Position numbers and translations under genes: made by a program. Shown here in pieces: positions 16,260 to 25,067 of a stretch of 64,000 nt of DNA. The stretch spans positions 4,402,001-4,466,000 of the forward strand of contig NZ_JBEPOK010000001.1 in the NCBI RefSeq assembly GCF_040546765.1, written 5' to 3'. The notes under the pieces were generated by a model, which saw nothing but the letters and a program-made list of their open reading frames with translations, was not told the origin of the DNA and did no database searches. How positions within the stretch are numbered: position 1 is the stretch's first letter; every line of letters starts with the position of its first letter. This DNA is from Arthrobacter sp. OAP107. Lineage in GTDB: Bacteria > Actinomycetota > Actinomycetes > Actinomycetales > Micrococcaceae.

Positions 16260-17852
16260 GTGACCACGCACGTATCGGCGCCGGAGACTTCCGGAAGCAC
16301 GACGACGGCGGGCCGGGGCAAGCGCCCCCGCCCGCCTTTCGGCGTTTCCGCAGTAGGCGTCATGGCGATGCTGATCGCCCTGTTTTCCCTCGTCCCCCTC
16401 GGCTACGTCGCGGTGATGACCGCGGCCACGGGCTGGGACACCGCCCTTGAACTGATCGTGCGCCCGCGGGTCGGCGAGCTGCTGCTCAACACCGTGCTCC
16501 TGATTGTGCTCACGGTGCCGCTCTGCCTCGTCCTGGGCGTGGGCGGCGCGTGGCTCGTGGAACGGACCACCCTCCGCGGGAAGAAGGTGTGGGCCGTGCT
16601 GCTTGCGGCCCCGCTGGCCATCCCGGCGTTCGTCAACAGCTACGCGTGGGTTTCCGCCGTGCCGTCGCTGCACGGCCTGTTTTCGGGCGTGCTGATCGCC
16701 ACCCTCTCCTACTTCCCGCTGGTCTATATCCCCGCCGCCGCAACGCTGAGCCGGCTGGATCCCGCCGTCGAGCAGTCCGCGGCCTCCCTGGGCCTCGGGG
16801 CCTGGCGGGCGTTTTTCCGGGTGGTCCTGCCGCAGCTGCGGATCGCAATGACCGGCGGCGCGCTGCTGGTGGCACTTCACCTGCTGGCCGAGTACGGTGC
16901 CTTCGCGATGATCCGCTTTGACACGTTCACCACCGCCATCATGGTGCAGTACCAGTCCACCTTCAACGGCACCGCGGGCACCATGCTGGCCAGCGTGCTG
17001 GTGTTCTTCTGCCTCCTGCTCCTCCTGGTCGAGGTCCGCAGCCGCGGCACCGCCCGGTACGCCCGCGTTGGCTCCGGTGTCCAGGCCAGGGCCCTGCGGC
17101 TGCCCCTGCACTTCTACCAGGTCCCTGCCCAGCTGGCCCTGCTCGCGCTGACCCTGCTGGCCTTCGGGCTGCCGCTGCTGTTCGTCCTGCGCTGGATCTT
17201 TGCCGGCGGAACGGAAATCTGGGCCGCCGACGAATTCGTTCCGGCCCTGTGGCAGACCCTGCTGTACGGGCTGGCAGGCGCCGCGGCCACCACCATCGTC
17301 GCCTTCCCGATGGCGTACCTGGCCGTCCGGCACGCCGGTTGGTTCAGCAAGGCACTGGAGCTCTCCAACTACGTCACCAGCTCCATGCCGGGCATCGTGG
17401 TGGCCCTGGCCTTCGTCACCGTCAGCATCCGGCTGCTCCCGAACATTTACCAGACCTCGGGCGTCCTGGTGGCTGCCTACATCCTCCTCTTCCTGCCGCG
17501 CGCGCTGGTGAACATCCGTGCCGGGCTGGCGCAGGCGCCCAAGGAACTTGATGAGGCGGCCCAGGCCCTGGGAACGCCCCCGCTGCTGTCCTTCATCCGT
17601 GTGACGCTCCGGCTCACCGCTCCCGCTGCGGCCGGCGGCGCAGCGCTGGTGTTCCTCGGCATCGCCAATGAACTGACCGCCACGCTACTGCTCTCGCCCA
17701 ACGGAACCCGGACCCTGGCCACCGAGTTCTGGAGCAAGAGCAGCGAAATCGATTACGCCGGCGCGGCGCCGTACGCGCTCCTCATGATCGTGATCTCGGC
17801 GCCCATGACCTATTTGCTCTTCCAGCAGTCCAAGAAAGTAGCGGGACAGTGA
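16260..17852 (+). CDS. Ferric iron ABC permease (FbpB type, fused two-domain)
   Basis: 530 aa from a GTG four bases after the binding-protein stop. About twelve membrane helices in two homologous halves, each with an EAA-type loop (ASLGLGAWRAFFRVVLPQLR in the first, AQALGTPPLLSFIRVTLRL in the second). This internal duplication is normal for FbpB/SfuB permeases. It forms the membrane channel for ferric iron. The stop overlaps the ATPase start. Confidence 0.92.
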   Translation: MTTHVSAPETSGSTTTAGRGKRPRPPFGVSAVGVMAMLIALFSLVPLGYVAVMTAATGWDTALELIVRPRVGELLLNTVLLIVLTVPLCLVLGVGGAWLVERTTLRGKKVWAVLLAAPLAIPAFVNSYAWVSAVPSLHGLFSGVLIATLSYFPLVYIPAAATLSRLDPAVEQSAASLGLGAWRAFFRVVLPQLRIAMTGGALLVALHLLAEYGAFAMIRFDTFTTAIMVQYQSTFNGTAGTMLASVLVFFCLLLLLVEVRSRGTARYARVGSGVQARALRLPLHFYQVPAQLALLALTLLAFGLPLLFVLRWIFAGGTEIWAADEFVPALWQTLLYGLAGAAATTIVAFPMAYLAVRHAGWFSKALELSNYVTSSMPGIVVALAFVTVSIRLLPNIYQTSGVLVAAYILLFLPRALVNIRAGLAQAPKELDEAAQALGTPPLLSFIRVTLRLTAPAAAGGAALVFLGIANELTATLLLSPNGTRTLATEFWSKSSEIDYAGAAPYALLMIVISAPMTYLLFQQSKKVAGQ

Positions 17853-19012
17853 CCGAACAATCCCCGTCCAGGCTTCCGGAACCGCGGATCTCACCGTCCG
17901 TGGCGCCAAGCACCAACAGCCACCTGCAGATCGACGCCGTCACCAAAAACTTCGGCTCGCAGGCCGTCCTCAAGGGCGTTAACCTGGCCGTGGCGAAGGG
18001 CGGCACCACCGCGATCGTTGGCCCGTCGGGCTCGGGAAAGACCACCCTGCTGCGGCTGATTGCCGGTTTTGAACACCCGGGCACCGGCACCATCTCGCTG
18101 AACGGCTCACCGGTGGCGGGCGACGGCGTGTGGCTGCCGGCGCACAAGCGCCACGTCGGCTATGTTGCCCAGGACGGCGCCCTGTTCCCGCACCTGACCG
18201 TGGGGCAGAACATCGCGTTCGGGCTCAGTGCGTCAAAGCTCGACGGCGGCCGGCGCGCGGTTAAGGCCCGGGTCAGCGAACTCCTCGAGATGGTGTCGCT
18301 GGATACTGCCATGGCCAAGCGACGGCCACACCAGCTCTCCGGCGGGCAGCAGCAGCGCGTTGCCCTTGCCCGGGCGCTGGCCCGCGAGCCCGAACTCATG
18401 CTGCTGGACGAGCCGTTCTCCGCCTTGGACGCCGGGCTGCGGGTCGCCACGCGGCGGGCCGTGGCCAAGGTCCTCAACGAGGCCGGCGTCACCACCATTC
18501 TCGTGACCCATGACCAGGCCGAGGCGCTGTCCTTCGCGGACCAGGTGGCCGTCATGCGGGGCGGCAAGCTGGCGCAGATCGGCAACCCGTTCGTGGTGTA
18601 CACCCGGCCGGCCGACCGCGCCACGGCAGAGTTCCTGGGCGACGCCGTGATCCTCGATGCGTGGATGGAGGGTTCGCTGGCTACGTGCTCGCTGGGCGGA
18701 ATTCCCGTCCGGCGTCCGCCCGCGCAGGGCCGCGTCCAGCTCATGCTGCGTCCGGAGCAGATCCGGATCGCCGAGGACGGGCCCATTCGCGGCGTGGTGG
18801 TGGACACCGACTATTTCGGCCCGGAGACCACCGTGCGGCTCAAGCTCGCCGTGCCGCCCCAGCTGGCCGGCGCCTTGCCTGACCACCGCTATCCCGGCGG
18901 CGGCGAGGTGATCACTATCCGGCACTGGAACGCGTCCATCGCCCAGCCCGGCACCGAGCTCTGCCTGCGCGTGGTGGGCGAAGCAGTGGCGTTCGCGATC
19001 GAGTCTGCCTGA
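17849..19012 (+). CDS. Ferric iron ABC ATP-binding protein (FbpC type)
   Basis: 387 aa, GTG start overlapping the permease stop by four bases. Walker A is GPSGSGKTT, the signature LSGGQQQRVALARAL and Walker B LMLLDEPFSALD, followed by the H-loop VTHDQAEAL. After about residue 250 comes a TOBE-like regulatory domain (RVQLMLRPEQIRI). It powers the ferric importer. The first 28 residues form a Pro/Ser-rich extension. Confidence 0.92.
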   Translation: MTEQSPSRLPEPRISPSVAPSTNSHLQIDAVTKNFGSQAVLKGVNLAVAKGGTTAIVGPSGSGKTTLLRLIAGFEHPGTGTISLNGSPVAGDGVWLPAHKRHVGYVAQDGALFPHLTVGQNIAFGLSASKLDGGRRAVKARVSELLEMVSLDTAMAKRRPHQLSGGQQQRVALARALAREPELMLLDEPFSALDAGLRVATRRAVAKVLNEAGVTTILVTHDQAEALSFADQVAVMRGGKLAQIGNPFVVYTRPADRATAEFLGDAVILDAWMEGSLATCSLGGIPVRRPPAQGRVQLMLRPEQIRIAEDGPIRGVVVDTDYFGPETTVRLKLAVPPQLAGALPDHRYPGGGEVITIRHWNASIAQPGTELCLRVVGEAVAFAIESA

Positions 19013-19025
19013 CGGTCCTGTCCGG

Positions 19026-19047
19026 GGCCCCGCGTTCCGCCGGGGCC
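19026..19047. terminator. GC hairpin between convergent genes
   Basis: GGCCCC (19026-19031) pairs with GGGGCC (19042-19047) around a 10-nt loop, between the iron ATPase gene and the convergent GH32 gene. Probable bidirectional terminator. Confidence 0.5.
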
Positions 19048-19065
19048 GGCGTGGCCGTTCCCGCT

Positions 19066-20787
19066 TCAGCGTGCCGTCAGCACGGTGGCCAGCGGGGTGT
19101 ACTTAAACGACTTCAGCGTCAGCTTCCCGCCGGCCGTGGCGGCGCTGACCGCGGGCTGCCCGGCCTTCGGCAGCACCACGGAGGTCAAAGTCTGCTCGCC
19201 GCCGTTCACAAAGACCTCCACCGAGGAGTAGTCCACGAAGATGGTCAGCTCCGCGGAGCCCCGGCCTGCCGGGTTGACCGTTGAGCCGCCCGGCGCGCTG
19301 CCGTTGCGCGGCCGGCTCTGGGCGCTCCGCCGGTCCGTGAAGAGCGGTCCGAGGGCGTCCGCGCCCGGGACCACTGCAGCCCGGCTCACCCACGCCGTGC
19401 CCGCCTCGAAGTTGTAGCCGACCGTGGCGTAGTCCGCCCCGCCGTTCCCCAGGTTCAGCAGGGCCTCCGTGCCGTCGTCGCCCTGACCCCGTTCCAGGGT
19501 CACATCCAGCCGGTACGCTCCGCTTGCGGGCGCGGGAAGCCCGCCGGCACCCTCCGGGGTGAGCGCCCTGCTGCCTACCGTCCTGGCTTCGCCGTCCAGC
19601 GCTGACAGGGCCGGCGTTGGCGTGGAGACGAGCGTGGGCCGGCCCTGCACGGTTTTCAGCCGGATGTCCCGGACGATCGAGTCGGCGCCGCCCTGCCAAT
19701 CGGTGGTGGGCAGCTGACGGGCGTACGTCCAGTTGTTCATCCAGCCGATGGCGTGGCGGGACGCCATCCGTTCGTTTTCCGGGAGCCGGGGATCGTCCCA
19801 GGTGACGGCGGCATAAAAGTCCGCGCCGGCGTCGAGCCACTGGTGTTTGTCATCCGCAGGGGTGAACCTGGTCCCGTCAAAGGTCCCGGTCCAGTAGGCC
19901 ACCCCGGTGGTCCGTCCTTCGGCTGTGCCGTTCGCGCTGGCCGCCAGAACCCAGGTGCGTTTGGCGGGATCGCCGTCGACGTCCAGCTGGAAGAGGTCGG
20001 GGCATTCGAGGATCCCCAGGCCCTTCCGCTCGAAACCGGACGCGTAGCGCCAGTCCTTGAGGTCCTTCGAGGTGTACAGGCCGATCTTCTCCCCCTCGGC
20101 CAACGCCATGACCCACTGTCCGTGGGCCTGGTCGCGGATGATCTTGGGGTCGCGCCAGTGCTGCGCGCCGGGGTTGTCCATGGCCGGATTCCCGTCGGCG
20201 GCCTTGAAGGTGTAGCCCTTGTCCGTGGAGTAGAACAGCGACTGCCGCTGCACACCCTTGTCCTGCTGGGTCAGGACGGCGACGACAGCACCCTTGCCGA
20301 AGCCGGCCGTGTTGTCCTGGTCCACCACGGCACTCCCGGTCTCAATGTCCCCGAGGCCGTTCTTGAACTTCTCGATGGCAACGCCCTCGTCCTTCCAGTG
20401 CACCAGGTCCGTGCTGGTGACGTGGAACCACTCGGTGCCGTTCCCCTCGGGGTGGTCCGCGTTGTAGAGGTAGTAGTAGTGCCACACCCCGTCCAGCAGG
20501 AAGGGCCGCTGCGGATCGTTCATCCACTCCTTGGCAGGGGTGAGGTGGTAGGAAGGCCGGAACTGCGAGGCGCCCTCGGGCCTGCTGAATGGTTTCGGGG
20601 CTTCACTCTGCGTGCCGCTTCCCTGAGGTGCGGAGCTTCCAGGTGCGGCGCCGCCCTGCGTTCCGCCGTTGTTTGAACGGCCGGCCAGGCCGATAATCGT
20701 TGTCGCGGCCAGCACCAGGGCCAGGATCACCGCCACCGCGACCCACCGCCCGCGGGGGCCCAGGGCGCGAAGGGAATACCGCTGCAT
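19066..20787 (-). CDS. Glycoside hydrolase family 32 fructan/levan hydrolase, membrane-anchored
   Basis: 573 aa. One membrane helix at about residues 15-36, then a Gly/Ser/Gln linker, then the five-bladed catalytic domain. The nucleophile Asp is in WMNDPQ, the stabiliser in WRDPK and the acid/base Glu in ECPDLF. A C-terminal beta-sandwich module follows (LTIFVDYSSVEVFVNGG). These features indicate extracellular cleavage of beta-fructosides such as levan, inulin or sucrose. The positively charged N-terminus without a clear cleavage site suggests it stays anchored. It is transcribed alone. Confidence 0.92.
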   Translation of the reverse strand: MQRYSLRALGPRGRWVAVAVILALVLAATTIIGLAGRSNNGGTQGGAAPGSSAPQGSGTQSEAPKPFSRPEGASQFRPSYHLTPAKEWMNDPQRPFLLDGVWHYYYLYNADHPEGNGTEWFHVTSTDLVHWKDEGVAIEKFKNGLGDIETGSAVVDQDNTAGFGKGAVVAVLTQQDKGVQRQSLFYSTDKGYTFKAADGNPAMDNPGAQHWRDPKIIRDQAHGQWVMALAEGEKIGLYTSKDLKDWRYASGFERKGLGILECPDLFQLDVDGDPAKRTWVLAASANGTAEGRTTGVAYWTGTFDGTRFTPADDKHQWLDAGADFYAAVTWDDPRLPENERMASRHAIGWMNNWTYARQLPTTDWQGGADSIVRDIRLKTVQGRPTLVSTPTPALSALDGEARTVGSRALTPEGAGGLPAPASGAYRLDVTLERGQGDDGTEALLNLGNGGADYATVGYNFEAGTAWVSRAAVVPGADALGPLFTDRRSAQSRPRNGSAPGGSTVNPAGRGSAELTIFVDYSSVEVFVNGGEQTLTSVVLPKAGQPAVSAATAGGKLTLKSFKYTPLATVLTAR

Positions 20788-20868
20788 GTTCGCCGTTCAT
20801 GTTGGGAGTTGGCAGCAATTTTAGCGCGGACGGCGTTTTCGATGCCCCGGCACCCGGTTTCGACAGGC

Positions 20869-21486
20869 TCAACCAGCGGGCTGATCGGAATTCGGCAGCG
20901 GGCGCTTCTTCTGCGGATACGGCGTCTCGCCGCGCGCCAGCATCTCGACGAATCCGGCGATCTTCCGCTCCCGCGTCGACGCCTGTTTGACCGAGTTGGT
21001 GCGGTAGATCAGCGCATAGCGGTTCACGGACGTAAGTACATCGAACATGGCCTGCGCCTCGGGCACGGCGGCAATGGCGGCGGCCAAGTCTGCCGGGACC
21101 TCCGCCGTCGCCTGTCCCGAATAGGCGGCCTCCCAGCGGCCGTCGGCTTTAGCGGCGTCGACGGCGGCGCGGCCGGGGACTGTCATCTTTCCTTCCGCCT
21201 CAAGGCGGGCCACATGGCCCACGTTCCGTTCCGACCAGGGGCTCTTCGCACCCCGGCGGGTCATACGCTGGAGGTAGCTGTCGCCGTCGCGCTTTTTGAC
21301 CTGCCCGTCGATCCAGCCGAAGCAGAGCGCCTCGTCCAGGGCGGCGTCGTAGTCGAGTTCGGTGACGTTGCCGCCCTTTTTGTGCAGGACCAGCCACACG
21401 CCCGGGCTGTCGCTGTGATGGGATTCCAGCCACGCCCGCCAGGCAGCGGCATCGGGCACCAGCAGTTCCTCGAGTTCAACGGCCAT
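20869..21486 (-). CDS. YdeI/OmpD-associated family protein
   Basis: 205 aa soluble protein. The family core is clear: ESHHSDSPGVWLVLHKKGG, DEALCFGWIDGQVKK and RRGAKSPWSERNV, with the C-terminal YdeI helix NRYALIYRTNSVKQASTRERKI. The function of the family is poorly defined (bacteriocin tolerance in some annotations). It is divergent from the VOC gene, sharing a region with repeated GATTCAA motifs. Confidence 0.87.
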   Translation of the reverse strand: MAVELEELLVPDAAAWRAWLESHHSDSPGVWLVLHKKGGNVTELDYDAALDEALCFGWIDGQVKKRDGDSYLQRMTRRGAKSPWSERNVGHVARLEAEGKMTVPGRAAVDAAKADGRWEAAYSGQATAEVPADLAAAIAAVPEAQAMFDVLTSVNRYALIYRTNSVKQASTRERKIAGFVEMLARGETPYPQKKRPLPNSDQPAG

Positions 21487-21513
21487 GCGCCTATTCTGCC
21501 TTCAGCGCCTCCG

Positions 21514-21559
21514 GATTCAACCCGGGCACCGTGATTCAACCCGGTGCCACGCGATTCAA
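21514..21559. promoter_or_regulatory. Three GATTCAA direct repeats, 19-20 bp apart
   Basis: GATTCAA begins at 21514, 21533 and 21553; the first two extend to GATTCAACCCGG. They lie in the 141-bp divergent region between the YdeI-like and VOC genes. Two-turn spacing suggests a regulator-binding array. Confidence 0.4.
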
Positions 21560-21627
21560 GACGTGGCATCATGGCCATGTCGGCGACGTTTTCGAAGATC
21601 CTGGTGTTTCGAGTTCGAGGAGAGAGC

Positions 21628-22356
21628 ATGCTTCGTGTCCGCCCCATCCAGTTCACGTCCAGGGTTGAACCCTGGGAGCGGCTCCTCACCGACCTGGGGA
21701 TGATCAAGTCCACCGACGAGGGTTCCTGGCGGGAGTACGACGCCGGTGCGGGCCGGCTGGCGTTGCACCAGGCCGAGCCGGGCGCGGCGGAGGACGGCAT
21801 CACGCACTTTGGCGTGGAGGTCGGCGACCTCGAGGAGTTTGCCCGGCGCACCAACCAGTCCGGTGCGGAATCGGACAGCTCCTCCGCAGAGCTGGTCCGG
21901 GCGGACCACGGTGACTCCTGCCGGATCACGGGCGCGGACGGCTTCAGCTTCTTCGCCGACAAGGCCGCCCACGGGGCCAACTGCGCGGATGCGGACCCGG
22001 CGCTGGCCGTGGTGGAGGTCTGGTTCAGCGAAAACGTGACAGCCGCGGCCCAGGCGCTGCGGGACATCGGCGCGCGGTTCCGGCCGGTCCCGGACGACGA
22101 CGAAACCGCCGACTTCACCGCAAAGAACGGCGGCGTGCTCATGGTGCGGCCCGGCACAGGCGCGGCGCACGCGGGCCTGGGGTTCGAGTATGCCGGGGAC
22201 CTTGAGGCACTGCGGGACCACCTCACGGCGGCGGGACATGACGTGACCCTGACCGAGGAAGCCTTCGGACGCACCCTGCATGTTGCGCACCCGGACAATG
22301 ACGGAGCGGGCGGCCAGCGGGCACCCCTCTGGATCTCGGCCCGGCGCCCGGCGTAG
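21628..22356 (+). CDS. VOC (glyoxalase/bleomycin-resistance fold) family protein
   Basis: 242 aa starting at ATG with GAGGAGAG upstream. Two beta-alpha-beta-beta-beta modules are visible, the first starting RPIQFTSRVEPWERLLTDLG and the second VVEVWFSENVTAAAQALRDIG. Metal ligands can be guessed at HFGVEV but not confirmed. Substrate unknown; members are dioxygenases, isomerases or drug-binding proteins. Stands alone, divergent from the YdeI-like gene. Confidence 0.82.
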   Translation: MLRVRPIQFTSRVEPWERLLTDLGMIKSTDEGSWREYDAGAGRLALHQAEPGAAEDGITHFGVEVGDLEEFARRTNQSGAESDSSSAELVRADHGDSCRITGADGFSFFADKAAHGANCADADPALAVVEVWFSENVTAAAQALRDIGARFRPVPDDDETADFTAKNGGVLMVRPGTGAAHAGLGFEYAGDLEALRDHLTAAGHDVTLTEEAFGRTLHVAHPDNDGAGGQRAPLWISARRPA

Positions 22357-22395
22357 CGTGCACCGGCGCGGGCAACGGCATCGCCAAGTCGAGTG

Positions 22396-22452
22396 GTGAG
22401 ATCTCGTCGCTTTGGCCGCCGCTAAGCGTCGTGATCTCACGCTTCGGCGGCC
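22396..22452. repeat. Nested inverted repeats upstream of Nudix-like gene
   Basis: Arms 22396-22411 and 22425-22440 (opening GTGAGATC, 14 of 16 paired) form one hairpin; GGCCGCCGCTAAGC (22414-22427) and GCTTCGGCGGCC (22441-22452) form an alternative overlapping one. Only one can form at a time. It lies after the VOC gene and before the leaderless Nudix-like gene. Terminator or dispersed repeat; not assigned to a family. Confidence 0.5.
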
Positions 22453-22470
22453 GGACCTGTGGCAATGGGG

Positions 22471-22482
22471 TAAAAATGATTC
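22471..22482 (+). promoter_or_regulatory. Leaderless promoter of Nudix-like gene
   Basis: TAAAAA (22471-22476) followed by six bases and the ATG; no ribosome site is present. Confidence 0.45.
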
Positions 22483-23022
22483 ATGAACGTGCGCACCCCT
22501 GACCCCAACCCCGGCTGGCTCTCGGACGAAGATCTCTTCGAAGCCAGAGGCAGGCTCCCCATGGTCTACGTGGAGGCAGTGCCGGTCCGGCTGGATCCGC
22601 TGGGCTTCGTGAATGAGGTGGGCACGCTCCTGCAGGCGGACGAGGACGGCACCATGGTCAGGTCCCTCGTCTCCGGCCGGGTGCTCTACCGCGAGACCAT
22701 CCGCGCCGCGCTCCTTCGCCACATGGAGAAGGACCTCGGCCCGCTGGCCTTCCCGCAGCTCCCCATCAGCCCCGTGCCGTTCACCGTGGCCGAATACTTT
22801 CCCGCGCCGTCGCACACCGGCTTCACCGACGACCGCCAGCACGCCGTGTCACTGGCTTACATCATCCCCGTGACCGGCGAATGCGACCCCCGCCAGGACG
22901 CTCTGGAGCTGACCTGGATGACTCCCCAGGAAGTGCTCAGCGACGGCGTGCAGCTCGAGTTCGCCGGCGGCCGCGGCGCCCTGGTCCGGCAGGCTTTGGC
23001 CTACGCCGGCGTTGGCGCCTGA
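22483..23022 (+). CDS. Nudix-fold family protein (DUF4916-like), degenerate Nudix box
   Basis: 179 aa. The overall order resembles actinobacterial DUF4916/Nudix-related proteins (WLSDEDL start, then VYVEAVPVRLD and HAVSLAYIIPVTGEC). The helix where the Nudix box should be reads GRVLYRETIRAALLRHMEKD. It keeps the RE-like pair but lacks the double Glu of the metal site, so hydrolase activity is doubtful. No signal peptide. Probably translated from a leaderless mRNA. Confidence 0.7.
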   Translation: MNVRTPDPNPGWLSDEDLFEARGRLPMVYVEAVPVRLDPLGFVNEVGTLLQADEDGTMVRSLVSGRVLYRETIRAALLRHMEKDLGPLAFPQLPISPVPFTVAEYFPAPSHTGFTDDRQHAVSLAYIIPVTGECDPRQDALELTWMTPQEVLSDGVQLEFAGGRGALVRQALAYAGVGA

Positions 23023-23107
23023 CGCCCGGGAGCCCGCGCCTACCCGACTTCGCACCCTCTCCTTTGTAGACTGTTGGGCGGACCGCAAGAGAACTTAAGG
23101 ACTCCCG

Positions 23108-24220
23108 ATGAACCACCCTGCAGCTGCCAAGACCTTCCGTGAACAGCAGGCGGGCTCTTTGCGGGCGGGCGACCACCTTCTCCTGCCTGACGGCGAGCGG
23201 TCCGCGGAAATCCACTCCGTGGAAGTCGAAACCGACGATTTCGGCAGCCCCGCCATCGTCCTTGCGACCCTCACCGGCGGCGGCACGCTCCGCATCGCTG
23301 CCGGCTCGTCCGTCCGGATCCCCGGACCCGCGGCCGACGACGCTCCCGCCCCGGACGCCGCCGGCCACATGGCGTCCGGGTCCGCTACCGCCGTCGAACA
23401 TGCCGCAGACGGCGCCGGAACGGCGGACACCCCAACGTCGGACGGTGCCGTCCAAACAGCAGAGGCCCAGGCGTCCGACGCCGGCGCTCCCCTTTCGGTA
23501 GTGGGGAACGAAGCAGCCGGGGAGCCTGCGCGCACCGTGCCTGCCGCCGTCGTCGTACCTCCGCTGCCGTCCACCACCCCGGTGGTGGTCGGTCCCAGCG
23601 CCGAAGACCTGGCCCTGATCCCGGAGCCGTCCGGCACGCCGGAATCCGTGGTGGAAGCCGTGGCGGAGGCCCATCCGGACTCTGTCGGGGTGCAGTTGCT
23701 GGCGGACAAGCTGGTCAAGGGCATCAACACCAAGTCGGGCAGCTGCCTGAAGGACCTGAGCGACCTCGCGCACGAGCTGTTCATCATGCTCAAGGACGCC
23801 GAGGCGTCGCTGTCCGTGGCCGACCTGCTGAACGTGCTGCCCTTCGACGGCAACCCGGGGCGCTGGGGGTCCGTGGAAGCCTCGCTCGCGCTGTCCAGCT
23901 ACGTATGCCGGCAGACCGGGCATAAGGACCGCGCCGCCGTGTACGAGAAGCTGCTCCGCGCGCCGGACAACCAGGAGACGGATCCGTTCAAGGCGCGGAT
24001 GCAGGCCCGGGTGCGGCAGCGCTCACTGAACGAGCCGAACCTGTACGACAAGGAGATTTTCCGCTCCATCGACAACTCCAACCACGAGGCCGAGCGCGAA
24101 TGGCGGCTGCTGCGCCTCGAGTCGCTGCTGTTCCTGCGCGCCCACGGCGGGTCGCAGACCATCAGCGCGTCGGAGCTGGAGCGCCGGATTGCGAACGAGC
24201 TGGAGTCCGTCCGGGGCTAA
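23108..24220 (+). CDS. Uncharacterised Micrococcaceae-type protein with disordered middle
   Basis: 370 aa, AAGGA site before the ATG. Residues 1-75 form a compact beta-rich domain (AGDHLLLPDGERSAEIHSVEVE). Residues 78-175 are Ala/Pro/Thr/Asp-rich and should be disordered. Residues 180-370 form an alpha-helical domain (LLADKLVKGINTKSGSC, then FIMLKDAEASLSVADLLNVL and WRLLRLESLLFLRAHGG). I recall similar proteins in Arthrobacter as a DUF family without known role. No catalytic motif visible. Confidence 0.65.
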   Translation: MNHPAAAKTFREQQAGSLRAGDHLLLPDGERSAEIHSVEVETDDFGSPAIVLATLTGGGTLRIAAGSSVRIPGPAADDAPAPDAAGHMASGSATAVEHAADGAGTADTPTSDGAVQTAEAQASDAGAPLSVVGNEAAGEPARTVPAAVVVPPLPSTTPVVVGPSAEDLALIPEPSGTPESVVEAVAEAHPDSVGVQLLADKLVKGINTKSGSCLKDLSDLAHELFIMLKDAEASLSVADLLNVLPFDGNPGRWGSVEASLALSSYVCRQTGHKDRAAVYEKLLRAPDNQETDPFKARMQARVRQRSLNEPNLYDKEIFRSIDNSNHEAEREWRLLRLESLLFLRAHGGSQTISASELERRIANELESVRG

Positions 24221-24296
24221 CGGCGCTGCGCTTTTCCCGGACTGCCGAGCCCGCCTTCAGCAGGAAATTCCTCTGGCCCGGGTTGCGCCCAAGTTG

Positions 24297-24308
24297 TAGA
24301 TTCAGGCC
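24297..24308 (+). promoter_or_regulatory. Leaderless promoter of SRPBCC gene
   Basis: TAGATT (24297-24302), six bases, then ATG at 24309; no ribosome site. Confidence 0.45.
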
Positions 24309-25034
24309 ATGACGAACAATCTCAGCGTTGTGATCAATTCCGACGCCCCACAGGTTTGGACGATGCTGCGTGAACCCTCGAAAGTCGCGCAATGGCATGG
24401 CTGGGAAGCCGACGAGCTGGCGGCGGAGATCAATGAGATCTACTTCAGCAAATCCGTGGTTGAAGGGCCGGACCACACCTCTCTGACCGTCAACAACGGC
24501 GACATCTTCACGCTGAAGCCCGTGCCCACCGGAACCGAGGTCAGCGTCACCCGCGCCGGTGTGGACCACAACTCCGAATGGGCAGCATGGGACGAGGACA
24601 TCACCCAGGGCTGGCTGATCTTCTTGCAGCAGCTGCGGTTCGCGCTGGAACGCCATCCCCACGGCACACGCCGCACCTGCTACTTCTCCGTCCCCGGCTC
24701 GGGCGGCTCCGCCATCGAGAAACTCGGGCTCAAGGACATCCCTGCTGCCGGCGAAGAGTACTCACTCACCCTCGGCACCGGCGAAGAGGTCTCGGGCAGG
24801 GTCTGGCACAAGACCAACCACCAGGTGGGGCTCACCGTCAACAGCTATGCGGAGCACGGTGACGGCCTGCTGATCGTTGCCGACCAGCCCGTGATCCCAG
24901 AGAAAAGGCCCGACGGCGGCTCGATGGTGATCCTCTCGCTGTACGATCTCGGCGCGCACAGCATGGAAACGATCCGTTCCCTGTGGGACGACTGGCGCTC
25001 TGAGAACTACCCCACATCAGAACCCCTCCAGTGA
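24309..25034 (+). CDS. SRPBCC/START-fold domain protein (AHSA1-like)
   Basis: 241 aa. The N-terminal 125 residues follow the AHSA1 pattern (INSDAPQVWTMLREPSKVAQWHGW, then WDEDITQGWLIFLQQLRFALE, the C-terminal helix). The second part (130-241) is a further small domain ending DLGAHSMETIRSLWDDWRSE, again START-like, so the protein may be a tandem of two half-domains. Such folds bind hydrophobic ligands or co-chaperone partners. No specific function can be assigned. It precedes tgt by 33 bp. Confidence 0.75.
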   Translation: MTNNLSVVINSDAPQVWTMLREPSKVAQWHGWEADELAAEINEIYFSKSVVEGPDHTSLTVNNGDIFTLKPVPTGTEVSVTRAGVDHNSEWAAWDEDITQGWLIFLQQLRFALERHPHGTRRTCYFSVPGSGGSAIEKLGLKDIPAAGEEYSLTLGTGEEVSGRVWHKTNHQVGLTVNSYAEHGDGLLIVADQPVIPEKRPDGGSMVILSLYDLGAHSMETIRSLWDDWRSENYPTSEPLQ

Positions 25035-25067
25035 AGGTTCACGGCTGTTAGCTGGCACACTTGAACC

